A DNA stretch of 64,000 nt from Bacteroidales bacterium (GTDB lineage: Bacteria; Bacteroidota; Bacteroidia; Bacteroidales; Paludibacteraceae), in assembly GCA_900769555.1 (NCBI GenBank), contig CAAGHA010000067.1:13811-77810 (forward strand), in the 5' to 3' direction. A model generated the notes under the pieces. That model was not told where the DNA came from. It was given only the letters and a program-made list of their open reading frames with translations, and did not search any database. Of the stretch, positions 8,921-18,270 are shown one piece after another (the first letter of the stretch is position 1; each line of letters begins with the position of its first letter). The translations under genes were made by a program, and so were the position numbers.

Positions 8921-9565
8921 TCATTCAAAACCATAAACCAAAACAAAATCATCAAAAAATTCGTAGAAAAATTCATAACGCACAACACTCTTTTTATCCG
9001 TAATAAACAACTTACCTTCAGACATAAGAGAGTGTTCTTCCACCTCCATATCTTCATCAAATTCCACTAAATGATTGTCAGATAATTTATACAGAGCCTC
9101 TTTGGCTGACCACAATAAAATCAAATGATCTTTCTCTCTTTTAGGATCAATTTGAGACAACTCGACAGGAGACAAAAACTTATTTTTCACCCGTAAAATT
9201 TTATCTCTAAATTGCTCAATATCCACCCCTACATTGCGATTAGGATGGATAATAACTGTTGCATAACCATTAGTATGACTTATACTGATTTTCTCTTTTC
9301 TTCCCAATAACGAAGGACGTCCATTTTGATTGTAAATCACACTATTCTCAACCCCTAATAATCTAAATATCAAAACTCTAACAGCGAGAAACTCTTTTAT
9401 TCGCTTTTCACTTCCCATAGAGGATATTTTCTTCTCTAATTCAACTTTAAGCAGAGAAAAATATGACAAAAGTTGCTCTATTGACTCCTCAATTTTCCAA
9501 ATTGCAATAGCTCCCCCCTCTTCGAAATTTTTACAATAAAACAACATCCTATTTTTTCTTATCAA
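8921..9565 (-). CDS. 4'-phosphopantetheinyl transferase superfamily protein
   Basis: A 214-residue Sfp/AcpT-type transferase that would move 4'-phosphopantetheine from coenzyme A to a carrier-protein serine. The Mg-binding GVDIE motif (near residue 112) and the WSAKEALYK motif (near residue 153) are intact, preceded by ISHTNGYA. The size suits the two-domain Sfp type rather than the small AcpS type. Its annotated start overlaps gldF by 17 bp; an in-frame Met at residue 7 would shorten or remove that overlap. No carrier protein, PKS or NRPS gene lies in the window, so its partner is elsewhere. Confidence 0.85.
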   Translation of the reverse strand: MIRKNRMLFYCKNFEEGGAIAIWKIEESIEQLLSYFSLLKVELEKKISSMGSEKRIKEFLAVRVLIFRLLGVENSVIYNQNGRPSLLGRKEKISISHTNGYATVIIHPNRNVGVDIEQFRDKILRVKNKFLSPVELSQIDPKREKDHLILLWSAKEALYKLSDNHLVEFDEDMEVEEHSLMSEGKLFITDKKSVVRYEFFYEFFDDFVLVYGFE

Positions 9566-10277
9566 TTACCCCTTTAGTCATAAAAATAAAGATGGCTACC
9601 ACTACCAAATAATAGACAATATCCCGACTATCAATAACACCTCTACTCATAGATTCATAATGAGCATTTATACCCAACATAGAGATAAATGTTTCTGTAT
9701 TTCCATCATTAGCCATTCCCGAAATAATATCAAAACCTGCATAAAAAAAGAAACATAAAAGAGCTGCTACAATAAAAGAAATAATTTGGTTATCTGTCAA
9801 AGAAGAGGAAAAAACACCGATAGCTACATAAATAACAGCCAAAAAAAATAGCCCAATGTAAGAACCCCAAGTTCCTCCGGTATCAATATTTCCCATAGGG
9901 TCACCCAGAATCCAAACCGAAGCAAAATAAATCAACGTAGGAAGAAGCGAACACAACACCAACAAAACTCCGGCAAGATATTTAGATAAAACAATGCTCC
10001 AAGAAGAGATAGGTCTTGTCAACAACAATTCTATAGTCCCCGTTTTCTTTTCTTCCGCAAAAAGACGCATAGTTACTGCCGGTACTAAAAAAAGATACAA
10101 CCATGGCGCAAAATAGAACAATCCGTCTATATTTGCATATCCGGAATCCAATATATTAAACTCACCTGGGAATACCCATAAAAAAAGGGCTGTTATAACC
10201 AAAAATACACCAATTACAATATAGCCCATTGGAGAGGCAAAAAAATTATTAAACTCTTTTTTCAACAACGTAAACAT
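9549..10277 (-). CDS. gldF: GldF-like ABC transporter permease
   Basis: A 242-residue ABC-2 type permease with six hydrophobic segments. It includes the N-terminal FASPMGYIV segment and the conserved FAEEKKTGTIELLLTRPIS stretch found in the NosY/GldF group. GldF is known as a membrane part of an ABC transporter connected with gliding and type IX secretion in Bacteroidetes, and is also found in non-gliding species. It is first in a four-gene overlapping operon. The usual GldG partner and GldA ATPase are not next to it. Confidence 0.75.
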   Translation of the reverse strand: MFTLLKKEFNNFFASPMGYIVIGVFLVITALFLWVFPGEFNILDSGYANIDGLFYFAPWLYLFLVPAVTMRLFAEEKKTGTIELLLTRPISSWSIVLSKYLAGVLLVLCSLLPTLIYFASVWILGDPMGNIDTGGTWGSYIGLFFLAVIYVAIGVFSSSLTDNQIISFIVAALLCFFFYAGFDIISGMANDGNTETFISMLGINAHYESMSRGVIDSRDIVYYLVVVAIFIFMTKGVIDKKK

Positions 10278-10369
10278 AACTCACAATACAAATTATATAT
10301 TTTGAATAATCTTTAATTAAATTTTAGTCATCCCAACCTAATGTAGAGAACTTACCTTTCTAAAAAAAA

Positions 10370-11668
10370 TCAATTCTCATTACTCTGTACAATATTAGAA
10401 ACAATGTCTGAATAGTAAGTATAAAAATCCGTCCATTTATAATATGGAGCTTTATCACCAGCCAAAGGCAAAGTTACCTCATTCTCATTAAGCAAAGCTT
10501 TAACCAATACCTCCCCACTCCTCTTATGACGATAAAAAATCAACTGAATATTAGCACCCATAGGAATAATCCGAAAGTCTGTCCATACCTTATGAAGATT
10601 TTCCAAATCAGTAGTTTTTACATCACACCCTTGCATACCCATTAACGAAGCCAACGGAAGGATTCCCATATCATGACCAAAACGAAGAGTTGCATCATCA
10701 CCATTTCCTTCAACAGCTTTCTTAGCCTCATTCAAGATATTTTGTAATAAATTTTTAGCCAATAACGGATTTTTAGAAAGAGTAAGCGGACAAGGACCAC
10801 TATTGGCATACCACCACGCATTTTGCACTCTCCAATTATCAAACAACTCCTCTTTCGTCCAAACATCGCTAAAATCAATATTTAAACTATCCATGCCCTG
10901 CATACTAGAGTGAATATCATAGAGTTTACGCATAAAAGCAACCGAATCAATGTTCTTATCCAAATAATTTTTATCTTTAAACAAAACACTCATCATACGA
11001 GCAGGATGAATCAATTTATAATGCAAATCCCCAAAAGGACGAGTCCATAAAGTATCATTCATGCGCTTATTTTGATCCTCTTTATCTTCGTAACAAATGT
11101 ATGACATCAAACGTTTACTCGCCTCATTCGTGATTTGAAGCTCTGGATTGATACTTTTTAACTCCTGACAAAAAGCATCCATACTCAAAACACAACGAAC
11201 AGAAGTAGAAGACTTTGCACTAATTTTTGCTTTCCCTCTAAACACCATAGGGCAATTCTTCACCATACGACGAGCAATACCTTTGTGTTGCTCTACCCCT
11301 TTCTGAGTTAAATCACCGGCCTTTAATTTCCCATCTTGATAAATCGCTGCAAAACGATTTTTTACACTAATGCCAAGATCGGTCAAAGCATTCGCTGAGT
11401 CCGCTTTTTCTAAAATCTCCAACATATTTTTAAAATCAATAGCCGAATAATGGTAGCGAGAACCATGTCTTCCATAATGACTGACATAGAATGGTTTATA
11501 TCCTTTAGGAGGCTCTGTTTGATGTTTAAAATCAGTTGAATAAGCACGATAATTACTAGCTGTTTGATCGATATGCATCATCATATCCTCTTTTGTTGTT
11601 TGCGCAAAAATAGAGGCAACAAAATACGAACAAACACAAATCAATCCCCCTTTAATTGTTAACTTCAT
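10370..11668 (-). CDS. Secreted histidine acid phosphatase (MINPP/phytase-like)
   Basis: A 432-residue histidine phosphatase of clade 2 with an N-terminal signal peptide ending near AQTTKED (residues 22-23), so it is periplasmic or exported. The catalytic RHGSR motif is at residues 67-71 and the proton-donor HD is in GHDMG near residue 333. Family members hydrolyse inositol phosphates, including phytate, or other phosphomonoesters by way of a phosphohistidine. Bacteroidetes MINPP-like enzymes are the closest idea I can support, but the substrate is not fixed by sequence alone. It stands alone, divergent from the GLUG-repeat surface protein. Confidence 0.8.
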   Translation of the reverse strand: MKLTIKGGLICVCSYFVASIFAQTTKEDMMMHIDQTASNYRAYSTDFKHQTEPPKGYKPFYVSHYGRHGSRYHYSAIDFKNMLEILEKADSANALTDLGISVKNRFAAIYQDGKLKAGDLTQKGVEQHKGIARRMVKNCPMVFRGKAKISAKSSTSVRCVLSMDAFCQELKSINPELQITNEASKRLMSYICYEDKEDQNKRMNDTLWTRPFGDLHYKLIHPARMMSVLFKDKNYLDKNIDSVAFMRKLYDIHSSMQGMDSLNIDFSDVWTKEELFDNWRVQNAWWYANSGPCPLTLSKNPLLAKNLLQNILNEAKKAVEGNGDDATLRFGHDMGILPLASLMGMQGCDVKTTDLENLHKVWTDFRIIPMGANIQLIFYRHKRSGEVLVKALLNENEVTLPLAGDKAPYYKWTDFYTYYSDIVSNIVQSNEN

Positions 11669-11781
11669 ACAAAAACAGTTTTGAAATATTTTCAGAGTAC
11701 AATATTCGCAAAAAAAGTGAATATTTGCAAGAATTTGACCATTCTAATTTCGTTACAAATACCATTAATAGCAAGATTTAT

Positions 11782-11789
11782 TATCTTTG
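11782..11789 (+). promoter_or_regulatory. -7 promoter box (TATCTTTG) abutting a start codon
   Basis: A perfect TAnnTTTG match whose last base is only 5 bases before the ATG at 11794. By comparison with rnpB, where the RNA starts about 5 nt after its box, transcription would begin at or beside the start codon. The mRNA may be leaderless or nearly so. No good -33 TTG is present at 19-21 bp. Confidence 0.45.
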
Positions 11790-11793
11790 CTTT

Positions 11794-12825
11794 ATGAAAC
11801 AAATAATATGCATAATTACCTTTCTACTCTTTAGTATTTCCTCATTTGCTATGCAAGGAGATGGATCACGAGAAAATCCGTTCAAGATTAACAATCTAAC
11901 AGATTTTATAACTTTTCGTGACACAATTAATTCAGGCTATTACACGGCTTGTGCAGAGTTAAATACAGACATAGACCTAAAAGAAATCTGCTATAAAGAC
12001 AGTATGACTGGAGATCAAAAGCATTGGTTTTCGATTGCCGGATGGGGAGACGGAACATCCTATCAAGGTCGTTTTGATGGAAAAGGACATATCATATATA
12101 ATCTCTACATAGAATCACATATTGAAAGCAACAGAGGAGTGTTTGGAAATATAACAAACTCTATCATACTCAACCTCGGTGTTGAAAACGCACATTTAAT
12201 AGCCGGATATAACATAGGAGGAATAGCCGGTACTGCAAGTAACTCTATTATAAGCAATTGCTTTGTCAGCGGACATATCGAAGGGTACTTTTTAGGCGGA
12301 ATAATAGGAATGGCTGATAATTGCCAAATTTCCAATTGTTACAGCAATTGTTTTGTAGATGGAAATTATCCGGGTTACATTGTTGGCTACAATCTAAATT
12401 CAACCCTGACAAATTGTTTTTACAATAAAGAGATAAAATGCAACGGAACAGCACATAATGCAATAGCAATTTCAGAAGAGAGTTTTTTCAACGGTTTTTT
12501 AACCGAAGAGTTGAATAATTATATAACATACAACGGAGGCGATTCGCTTTTAGGGTGGTGTCAAACAACCGAAAAGAAAACATTGCCTCTTTACCACTGT
12601 TCAACAGAAAATCACGTAGAAAAGAGTGAAATAGAAACGCTATACACCAATGGAAATTGCCTTTACCTAAGAATTAACCAAGCAAGAGAAATTCAGATAT
12701 TCGATCTACAAGGGAGATTATATTTTTCAAAAAAACTTTCCCAAGGAGAACATTGCATTCCAAGATTACCTGAAGGAAATTATCTTCTTAACGGAAGAAT
12801 ATTTAGGATAAATTACGGAGATTAG
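11794..12825 (+). CDS. GLUG-repeat surface protein with a type IX secretion-like C-terminal tail
   Basis: A 343-residue exported protein. I place the start at 11794 because the peptide MKQIICIITF...SSFA from there is a clear signal sequence, while upstream in-frame codons lie in promoter-like DNA. The middle has tandem beta-solenoid GLUG-type repeats (GVFGNI, NIGGIAGTA, LGGIIGMA) of a kind found in surface and adhesin-like proteins. The last 75 residues (QIFDLQGRLYF, GNYLLNGRIFRI) resemble the type A sorting domain of the type IX secretion system. It is divergent from the phosphatase. A strong terminator follows at 12975-13011. The ligand is unknown. Confidence 0.7.
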   Translation: MKQIICIITFLLFSISSFAMQGDGSRENPFKINNLTDFITFRDTINSGYYTACAELNTDIDLKEICYKDSMTGDQKHWFSIAGWGDGTSYQGRFDGKGHIIYNLYIESHIESNRGVFGNITNSIILNLGVENAHLIAGYNIGGIAGTASNSIISNCFVSGHIEGYFLGGIIGMADNCQISNCYSNCFVDGNYPGYIVGYNLNSTLTNCFYNKEIKCNGTAHNAIAISEESFFNGFLTEELNNYITYNGGDSLLGWCQTTEKKTLPLYHCSTENHVEKSEIETLYTNGNCLYLRINQAREIQIFDLQGRLYFSKKLSQGEHCIPRLPEGNYLLNGRIFRINYGD

Positions 12826-12974
12826 TTCAAAAGAAATAAAAAGAAAGTCAAAATCAAAAAAATATCTTTCAAAAACTTTGCCGAATAAAAATAATAAATT
12901 ATCTTCATTAAAAATTTAGAAAAAAGGTAAAATCACATAGAACTTCTGATGTATACAAATCGATAAGGATTGTG

Positions 12975-13011
12975 GGAGGCTATGTTTTTTTCTCATAGCC
13001 TCCATTTTTTT
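12975..13011 (+). terminator. Rho-independent terminator after the GLUG-repeat gene
   Basis: A perfect 10-bp stem, GGAGGCTATG at 12975-12984 and CATAGCCTCC at 12994-13003, is followed by a run of seven T on the plus strand. It ends against the converging obg stop codon. The minus strand lacks a T-run after the hairpin, so it serves the plus-strand gene. Confidence 0.85.
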
Positions 13012-14116
13012 AGTCTTCCCACTCCATCTCGATATCCTCCTCATCATACTCTAATATTTCATCATCATCGTCAAAAGACTTAACCTCCATAGGTCTGTGA
13101 GTAATAGTCATGTGACGATCAACATCCTTACTCAATTCAGCCCAAATCATATCCTTAAGCTCTATCAACCCAAAACCTGATACAGAAGAGAAAAAGGTAG
13201 TTGGAATATCAGTTGGAAGAGTCTTACGAATTTCATCCATCAACTCCTCATCTAACATATCCGCTTTGGATATAGCCAAAATACGCTGTTTTTTCAAGAG
13301 TTCATCATTATAATTCTCCAACTCATTCAACAATATCTCGTACTCTTTCATAATATCATCCGAATCAGCAGGAATCAAGAAGAGAAGAATAGCATTTCTC
13401 TCAATATGTCTCAAGAATCTAATACCAATACCCTTTCCTTCCGAAGCCCCTTCAATAATACCCGGAATATCAGCCATTGCAAAAGACTTTTGATCACGAT
13501 AAGCCACAATACCCAAATTTGGCTCCAACGTTGTAAACGGATAATTTGCAATCTTTGGTTTAGCAGCAGAAACTACTGACAAGAGTGTTGATTTACCAGC
13601 ATTAGGAAAACCAACCAGCCCTACATCTGCCAATACTTTCAACTCTAATATAATCGTCTTTTCAATAGCCGGTTCACCCGGTTGAGCAAAACGAGGCGTT
13701 TGATTAGTAGCCGATTTAAAATGCCAATTACCCAAACCACCGCGACCACCTTTCAACAAGATAATCTCTTGACCATCCTCAGTGATGTCACAGATATATT
13801 CGCCGGTTTCCGCATCATAAGCAACCGTACCACATGGTACTTCAATAATCTTATCTTCTCCATCAGCACCAAAACTACGACTATGACTACCACTACCACC
13901 CGAACCGGCGATAATATGTTTTTCATACTTCAAGTGAATCAATGTCCAATAGTTTTTATTCCCTTTTAAGATGATATGTCCACCACGTCCACCATCTCCC
14001 CCGTCAGGACCACCTTTAGGGTTATACTTTTCGCGATGCAAATGAGTTGAACCGGCACCACCTTTACCGGAACGACAATATATCTTTACATAATCAACAA
14101 AATTAGTTTCTGCCAT
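13010..14116 (-). CDS. obg: Obg family GTPase
   Basis: A 368-residue essential GTPase tied to 50S ribosome assembly and the stringent response. Order: glycine-rich Obg fold (residues 1-160, rich in GGxGG turns), then the G domain with P-loop GFPNAGKS near 168 and DIPGIIEGA near 213, then an acidic C-terminal tail (DDDDE...EDIEMEWED). I start at [11 protein letters not shown] (14116), the normal family N-terminus; a GTG 42 bp upstream adds an unlikely hydrophobic leader. It lies upstream of, and converges on, the GLUG-repeat gene. Confidence 0.95.
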   Translation of the reverse strand: MAETNFVDYVKIYCRSGKGGAGSTHLHREKYNPKGGPDGGDGGRGGHIILKGNKNYWTLIHLKYEKHIIAGSGGSGSHSRSFGADGEDKIIEVPCGTVAYDAETGEYICDITEDGQEIILLKGGRGGLGNWHFKSATNQTPRFAQPGEPAIEKTIILELKVLADVGLVGFPNAGKSTLLSVVSAAKPKIANYPFTTLEPNLGIVAYRDQKSFAMADIPGIIEGASEGKGIGIRFLRHIERNAILLFLIPADSDDIMKEYEILLNELENYNDELLKKQRILAISKADMLDEELMDEIRKTLPTDIPTTFFSSVSGFGLIELKDMIWAELSKDVDRHMTITHRPMEVKSFDDDDEILEYDEEDIEMEWED

Positions 14117-14185
14117 ATAATTCAAATTAATCCACCAACAAAGAAAAAAAAATCTCACGTCATAAAAATAGAAAATAAAAGATAG

Positions 14186-15151
14186 TTACAACCAATTTCT
14201 CCGTTTAAAATAAAACAGAGTAAGTCCAGAAACAAGTAACATTAAACCAATAGCAAAAAGATACCCATACTCCCAATTCAACTCCGGCATATACTTAAAG
14301 TTCATACCATAAAGACTTGCTATCAATGTTGGAGGAGTAAAGATAACCGAAACCAAGGTAAAGATTTTAATAATCTTATTTTGCTCGATATTAACCAAAC
14401 CCAAGAAAGTATCCTGCAAATAGTCCAAACGATCAAAGCCGAATTTCGTATGCTCAATCAAAGTATTAATATCTTTAATAACCATTGATAAGCGCGGTTT
14501 CAAATCAGAAGGGATCAAATCACTTCTTAAGATACTCGAAACCACCCTATGCTTATCAATTATATTTTCACGAAGATACATCACACGCTCTTGCATATTT
14601 TTAATCTCCAACAAAACATCTTCATCCACCTTCTCTGCCACAGTCATCTGCTTACTCAATTGAGTAATTGCACTTGTCACATCCTCAATCATATCTGCAT
14701 CATATTCAACTCGGGTTTCAAGTAATGCCACAAAAATATGATAACCGGTAGGATAATTTCGAGGATTGGCAAACAATTTTTTCACCGTTTCATTAAACGA
14801 TTTCAAGTTCCCATTATCACGAACAGAGACAAGAATTTTATTTTTCAAGATAAAGGAAACCGGTTCCTTGTCATACGAATCTAACAAAAAGTGAGCATTA
14901 GCCACCATAGTATCCTCGGTCTCGATAAAACGAGAAGACATCTCAATCTCTTCAATCTCCTCCTCCTCTTGAATGTAGATTTTAAGGAATTGCTCCAACT
15001 CAGCCTCTGTTTCCGGAGTAACCTGATTTAAGTCAATCCAAACAAAGTTATTCAATGGAACCTCTTTAAGAATTGCAATATCTTTAGCTATTTTCAAGCG
15101 ATTATTCTCAAAATAGAACAATCTTATCTGTTGTTGTTGATTTTTCTGCAT
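14186..15151 (-). CDS. corA: CorA family magnesium/cobalt transporter
   Basis: A 321-residue divalent cation channel of the CorA-MIT family. The large N-terminal cytoplasmic domain has long acidic helices (around residues 45-60 and 175-250). Two C-terminal transmembrane helices follow, with the signature GMN in LYGMNF near residue 283 at the end of the first helix. A lysine/arginine-rich C-terminus (FKRRNWL) follows the second helix. It would take up Mg2+ across the inner membrane. It sits between rsmA and obg on the same strand, 58 bp after rsmA. Confidence 0.93.
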   Translation of the reverse strand: MQKNQQQQIRLFYFENNRLKIAKDIAILKEVPLNNFVWIDLNQVTPETEAELEQFLKIYIQEEEEIEEIEMSSRFIETEDTMVANAHFLLDSYDKEPVSFILKNKILVSVRDNGNLKSFNETVKKLFANPRNYPTGYHIFVALLETRVEYDADMIEDVTSAITQLSKQMTVAEKVDEDVLLEIKNMQERVMYLRENIIDKHRVVSSILRSDLIPSDLKPRLSMVIKDINTLIEHTKFGFDRLDYLQDTFLGLVNIEQNKIIKIFTLVSVIFTPPTLIASLYGMNFKYMPELNWEYGYLFAIGLMLLVSGLTLFYFKRRNWL

Positions 15152-15209
15152 TGGTTAGCATTTAAAAAGTTTGAACCTTACTTTTAATAAACAATCACGT
15201 CTCCTTAAT

Positions 15210-15989
15210 TTAGATTGATTTCTGCACTAAATTTGTTAAATCAATAAAATCAGATACACTCAATTGTTCCGGACGCTTAGTAAAGACGATATCCGCAAAT
15301 ACCGGATTATCTTTACCTAAAATACCTTGTAAAGAGTTTCTTAACATTTTCCGTCGCTGATTGAAGGCCATTTTAACCACTTTAACAAAAAGGACTTCAT
15401 CGCAACCTAACTCTTTCACACCATTTCGTTTCATCCGAATCACCGCCGACTTAACCTTGGGCGGAGGGTCAAACACATGTTCATGAACCGTAAACAGATA
15501 TTCTATATCATAAAATGCTTGTAATAAAACACTTAAAATTCCATACGACTTCTGATTAGGTTTAGATGCAATCCGTTCCGCTACCTCCTTCTGAATCATA
15601 CCGGAACAGATGGGGATACGGTCTCTGTACTCTAAAACCTTAAAAAAGATTTGACTGGAAATATTATAAGGATAGTTGCCGATAACACAAAAATCTGCAC
15701 CATCAAAAATATTATCAAGGGAAATTTTTAAAAAATCATCAGAAATAATACGACCAGCTAACGCTTTAAAATTCTGCTGCAAATAATCAACAGATTCTCT
15801 ATCTATTTCAACGACATTAAGGTCTATCAACGGATTATTCAACAAATATTGAGTCAAAACACCCATACCCGGACCGATTTCCAAAACTTTAATCGGTTCA
15901 GTTGCTTCCAAACTATCTGCTATGCGTTGGGCAATGTTTTGATCTTTCAAAAAATGTTGCCCGAGAAATTTCTTGGGCGTAACTGTCAT
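15210..15989 (-). CDS. rsmA: 16S rRNA (adenine-N6,N6)-dimethyltransferase
   Basis: A 259-residue KsgA/RsmA methyltransferase that dimethylates two adjacent adenines in helix 45 of 16S rRNA during 30S maturation. It shows the N-terminal GQHFLKD, the SAM-binding EIGPGMGVLT (near residue 37) and the catalytic NYPYNIS (near residue 105). The C-terminal small domain has NQRRKMLRN, which contacts rRNA. A good promoter with -7 and -33 elements lies just upstream at 16054-16084. Confidence 0.95.
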   Translation of the reverse strand: MTVTPKKFLGQHFLKDQNIAQRIADSLEATEPIKVLEIGPGMGVLTQYLLNNPLIDLNVVEIDRESVDYLQQNFKALAGRIISDDFLKISLDNIFDGADFCVIGNYPYNISSQIFFKVLEYRDRIPICSGMIQKEVAERIASKPNQKSYGILSVLLQAFYDIEYLFTVHEHVFDPPPKVKSAVIRMKRNGVKELGCDEVLFVKVVKMAFNQRRKMLRNSLQGILGKDNPVFADIVFTKRPEQLSVSDFIDLTNLVQKSI

Positions 15990-16053
15990 AATCCATTTTC
16001 TTATTATTTTAATAATCGGGTTATAATTGTAATAAACCTACAAAAACTCGCAA

Positions 16054-16084
16054 CAAAAGTAACAAATTTTGCCCTATTTTACAA
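16054..16084 (-). promoter_or_regulatory. Promoter of rsmA (-33 TTG, 20 bp, -7 TACTTTTG)
   Basis: On the minus strand TTG (16084-16082) is separated by 20 bp from TACTTTTG (16061-16054). Both elements and the spacing match the Bacteroidetes primary promoter. The predicted rsmA leader is about 60 nt. Confidence 0.6.
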
Positions 16085-16219
16085 CCTTTATAATGATAAA
16101 ATATTCCAACCTTGCAGATTTCAATAATTATTAGCAACTTTGCACCCGAAAAGTTAATTAAATATCAAAATAAATAATAGTCTATATATCAAATAATTAA
16201 CAAAGAATCAATATTATTT

Positions 16220-17212
16220 ATGAATCAAAAAACTATTAAAAATATTATCCAGATAACCCTATCATTAGCACTAGGAATATTTATTTTTTGGTATGTGTAT
16301 AAAGACCAAAACTTAGGAGAAATGATTTCAGAATTATCACATACACATATCATTTGGTTGATTATACCTATGATAATAGCATTAATCAGTCACTTTATAC
16401 GTGCTGTAAGATGGAAGATGTTGTTAGATCCATTGGGAAAGAAAGTAAACGTATGGAATGTGTTCGGTGCAGTATTGGTCGCCTACTTTATGAATTATAT
16501 TTTTCCAAGAGCAGGAGAAGTTGTACGTTGCGGAGTTTTAAAACAATGTGAAAAAGTACCATTTTCTGAAGCCTTGGGAACTGTAATTGTAGAAAGGAGT
16601 GTTGACTTAATTGTAGAACTATTGGCAATCATTTTAGCAGTAGCACTGCAATACGATATGATTCTTCTCTTTTTTGAAAAACATAATTTAACAAACGGAT
16701 TGCTAAGTTTAATCAACAATCCGTGGTTATGGATTTCTGGGGTTCTTATCGTTGTAATATTATTCCTATTTCGTAAAAGATTAGCACAAACCGGTTTGTA
16801 TCACAAAGTAATTGAACTAGGAAAAAATATATGGAGAGGCATAAAATCTATTTCAAAAATGGAGAATAAAGGTTTATTTATCTTCTACTCTATCATGATT
16901 TTTGTCTGCTACTATTTAATGTATTACCTATGCTTCTTTGCATTTGACTTTTTAGATGGATATGGTCCGTTATGCGGTTTAGCTGGCTTTATCATGGGAA
17001 GTTTTGGTATAATAGCACCTGTTCAAGGTGGTTTGGGTGCATGGCACTTTATGGTTATAAATACAATGACCTTATACGGACTTGGAGAGTATGAAGCCGG
17101 AACATTTGCATTTATTGTTCATGGCGGACAGACCATCTTGCAACTAATCTCCGGATTTATAGCTCTAATTGCTCTGAATATCTTCAACAAACGGAGAAAA
17201 ACTATCCTCTAG
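16220..17212 (+). CDS. Flippase-like membrane protein (lysylphosphatidylglycerol synthase TM region)
   Basis: A 330-residue polytopic membrane protein of the LPG-synthase transmembrane / UPF0104 family, with about eight hydrophobic helices. Typical landmarks are IRAVRWKMLL near residue 62, the FPRAGEVVRCGVL loop near 93-106, and a late PVQGGLGAWHFMV segment near residue 270. In MprF this module flips aminoacylated lipids, and stand-alone members occur in envelope gene sets. A DUF2156 domain like the one fused to it in MprF is encoded at 5.8 kb, but there is no direct link. Its 3' end overlaps the converging membrane-protein gene by 48 bp. Confidence 0.8.
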   Translation: MNQKTIKNIIQITLSLALGIFIFWYVYKDQNLGEMISELSHTHIIWLIIPMIIALISHFIRAVRWKMLLDPLGKKVNVWNVFGAVLVAYFMNYIFPRAGEVVRCGVLKQCEKVPFSEALGTVIVERSVDLIVELLAIILAVALQYDMILLFFEKHNLTNGLLSLINNPWLWISGVLIVVILFLFRKRLAQTGLYHKVIELGKNIWRGIKSISKMENKGLFIFYSIMIFVCYYLMYYLCFFAFDFLDGYGPLCGLAGFIMGSFGIIAPVQGGLGAWHFMVINTMTLYGLGEYEAGTFAFIVHGGQTILQLISGFIALIALNIFNKRRKTIL

Positions 17213-18247
17213 ACGAGGTAAATGCAACTCTAAATCACGTTGTAATTGAGGTGAAAAAATAGCAGAAAACAACTCTGATTTCAATTGTTCAATGGTCCAA
17301 AGTTTATAAGTAGAACTATCAAATTTTGCTACCATATCCTCATCTAACAACATTGTATGCAACAAAGTTAAACGAACTTCAGTATCTGTCGTGTATTCAT
17401 ACTTTTCATCCACCTTTAAATTTAGAGGAAGATCATTTCCAATTATTCTCTTTAAAGCCAATTCATAATTTTCCCCGTACAACAAATAGTCATGAAAATA
17501 CAAATCCCAAAAACCATTCTCACATTTCAGCATTAATTTTCTGTCATAGAGTGGCATCACCCTCAATTTAATATGTTTATTTTTCTCTTTGCTAAATTTC
17601 TTATTTCCCATCAAAAGTCGAAAAGATTCATAGCCAATTACATTTTCATTTTCATTAATGATAGCAACGTATTTTTCATCATTAAAATAAAGCCTATACA
17701 AGTACATTTGTAATGATACAATTACAAACAACATAATCAATACACCCCACTCTATAACCTGATAAAGTTCTTTATTTATACTAGAAAAGAAAGTTTTGCT
17801 TATATGATAGCAAGAGACATAAATCAATAGAAAAATCAAAATCTGCTTAACTTGTAAAAAAAGCATATTTATATTTTCTCGATAACCAAGTACATAACAA
17901 TTCCGACCTTCTAATAGCGCTAATTTAAGAGGCTTCTTAAGTAAAAGAAGCATAGAGAAATAGATAATTACCAAAATTTCACTTCTGATAAAACGATATT
18001 TGTCATCTATGAAATCATATAACAAAAAAGAGATGACAAAAAACATTATAGTAGATACAATATGCCACAAGAGAAATTTTTCTCTCTGAAAAAAATAGAG
18101 ATAAACACTTACAAAAAGAGCTATTACTCCACCAAGAACATAAGCCAATGTTTTACCAACAACGGTATCAAACATCATCAACATTAAAATGGGTAAAAGC
18201 CCAAAATAAGGGTTACTCAAATTAATTTTAAATTTTCGAGATAACAT
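17165..18247 (-). CDS. Conserved hypothetical membrane protein
   Basis: A 360-residue protein that I do not recognise. The first half holds about six hydrophobic segments (around residues 14-35, 37-53, 58-78, 85-102, 132-150 and 165-188). The second half (from about 195) is a hydrophilic domain of mixed charge. It includes a KLMLKCENGFWDLYFHDYLLYGE-like stretch, of which only the pattern is informative. No catalytic motif is visible. It starts 23 bp after ribE on the same strand, so co-transcription is likely. Its 3' end overlaps the converging flippase-like gene by 48 bp. Confidence 0.6.
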   Translation of the reverse strand: MLSRKFKINLSNPYFGLLPILMLMMFDTVVGKTLAYVLGGVIALFVSVYLYFFQREKFLLWHIVSTIMFFVISFLLYDFIDDKYRFIRSEILVIIYFSMLLLLKKPLKLALLEGRNCYVLGYRENINMLFLQVKQILIFLLIYVSCYHISKTFFSSINKELYQVIEWGVLIMLFVIVSLQMYLYRLYFNDEKYVAIINENENVIGYESFRLLMGNKKFSKEKNKHIKLRVMPLYDRKLMLKCENGFWDLYFHDYLLYGENYELALKRIIGNDLPLNLKVDEKYEYTTDTEVRLTLLHTMLLDEDMVAKFDSSTYKLWTIEQLKSELFSAIFSPQLQRDLELHLPRLEDSFSPFVEDIQSN

Positions 18248-18270
18248 TTCTACTTTAATTCTATTATTTT

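Noticed and set aside
11656..11793. Upstream extension of the GLUG-repeat gene by 46 codons
   Set aside because: The extension overlaps the promoter region and the start of the divergent phosphatase gene, and it would bury the signal peptide.
14117..14158. GTG-started extension of obg
   Set aside because: It adds a hydrophobic leader before the universally conserved Obg N-terminus, which begins at MAETNF.
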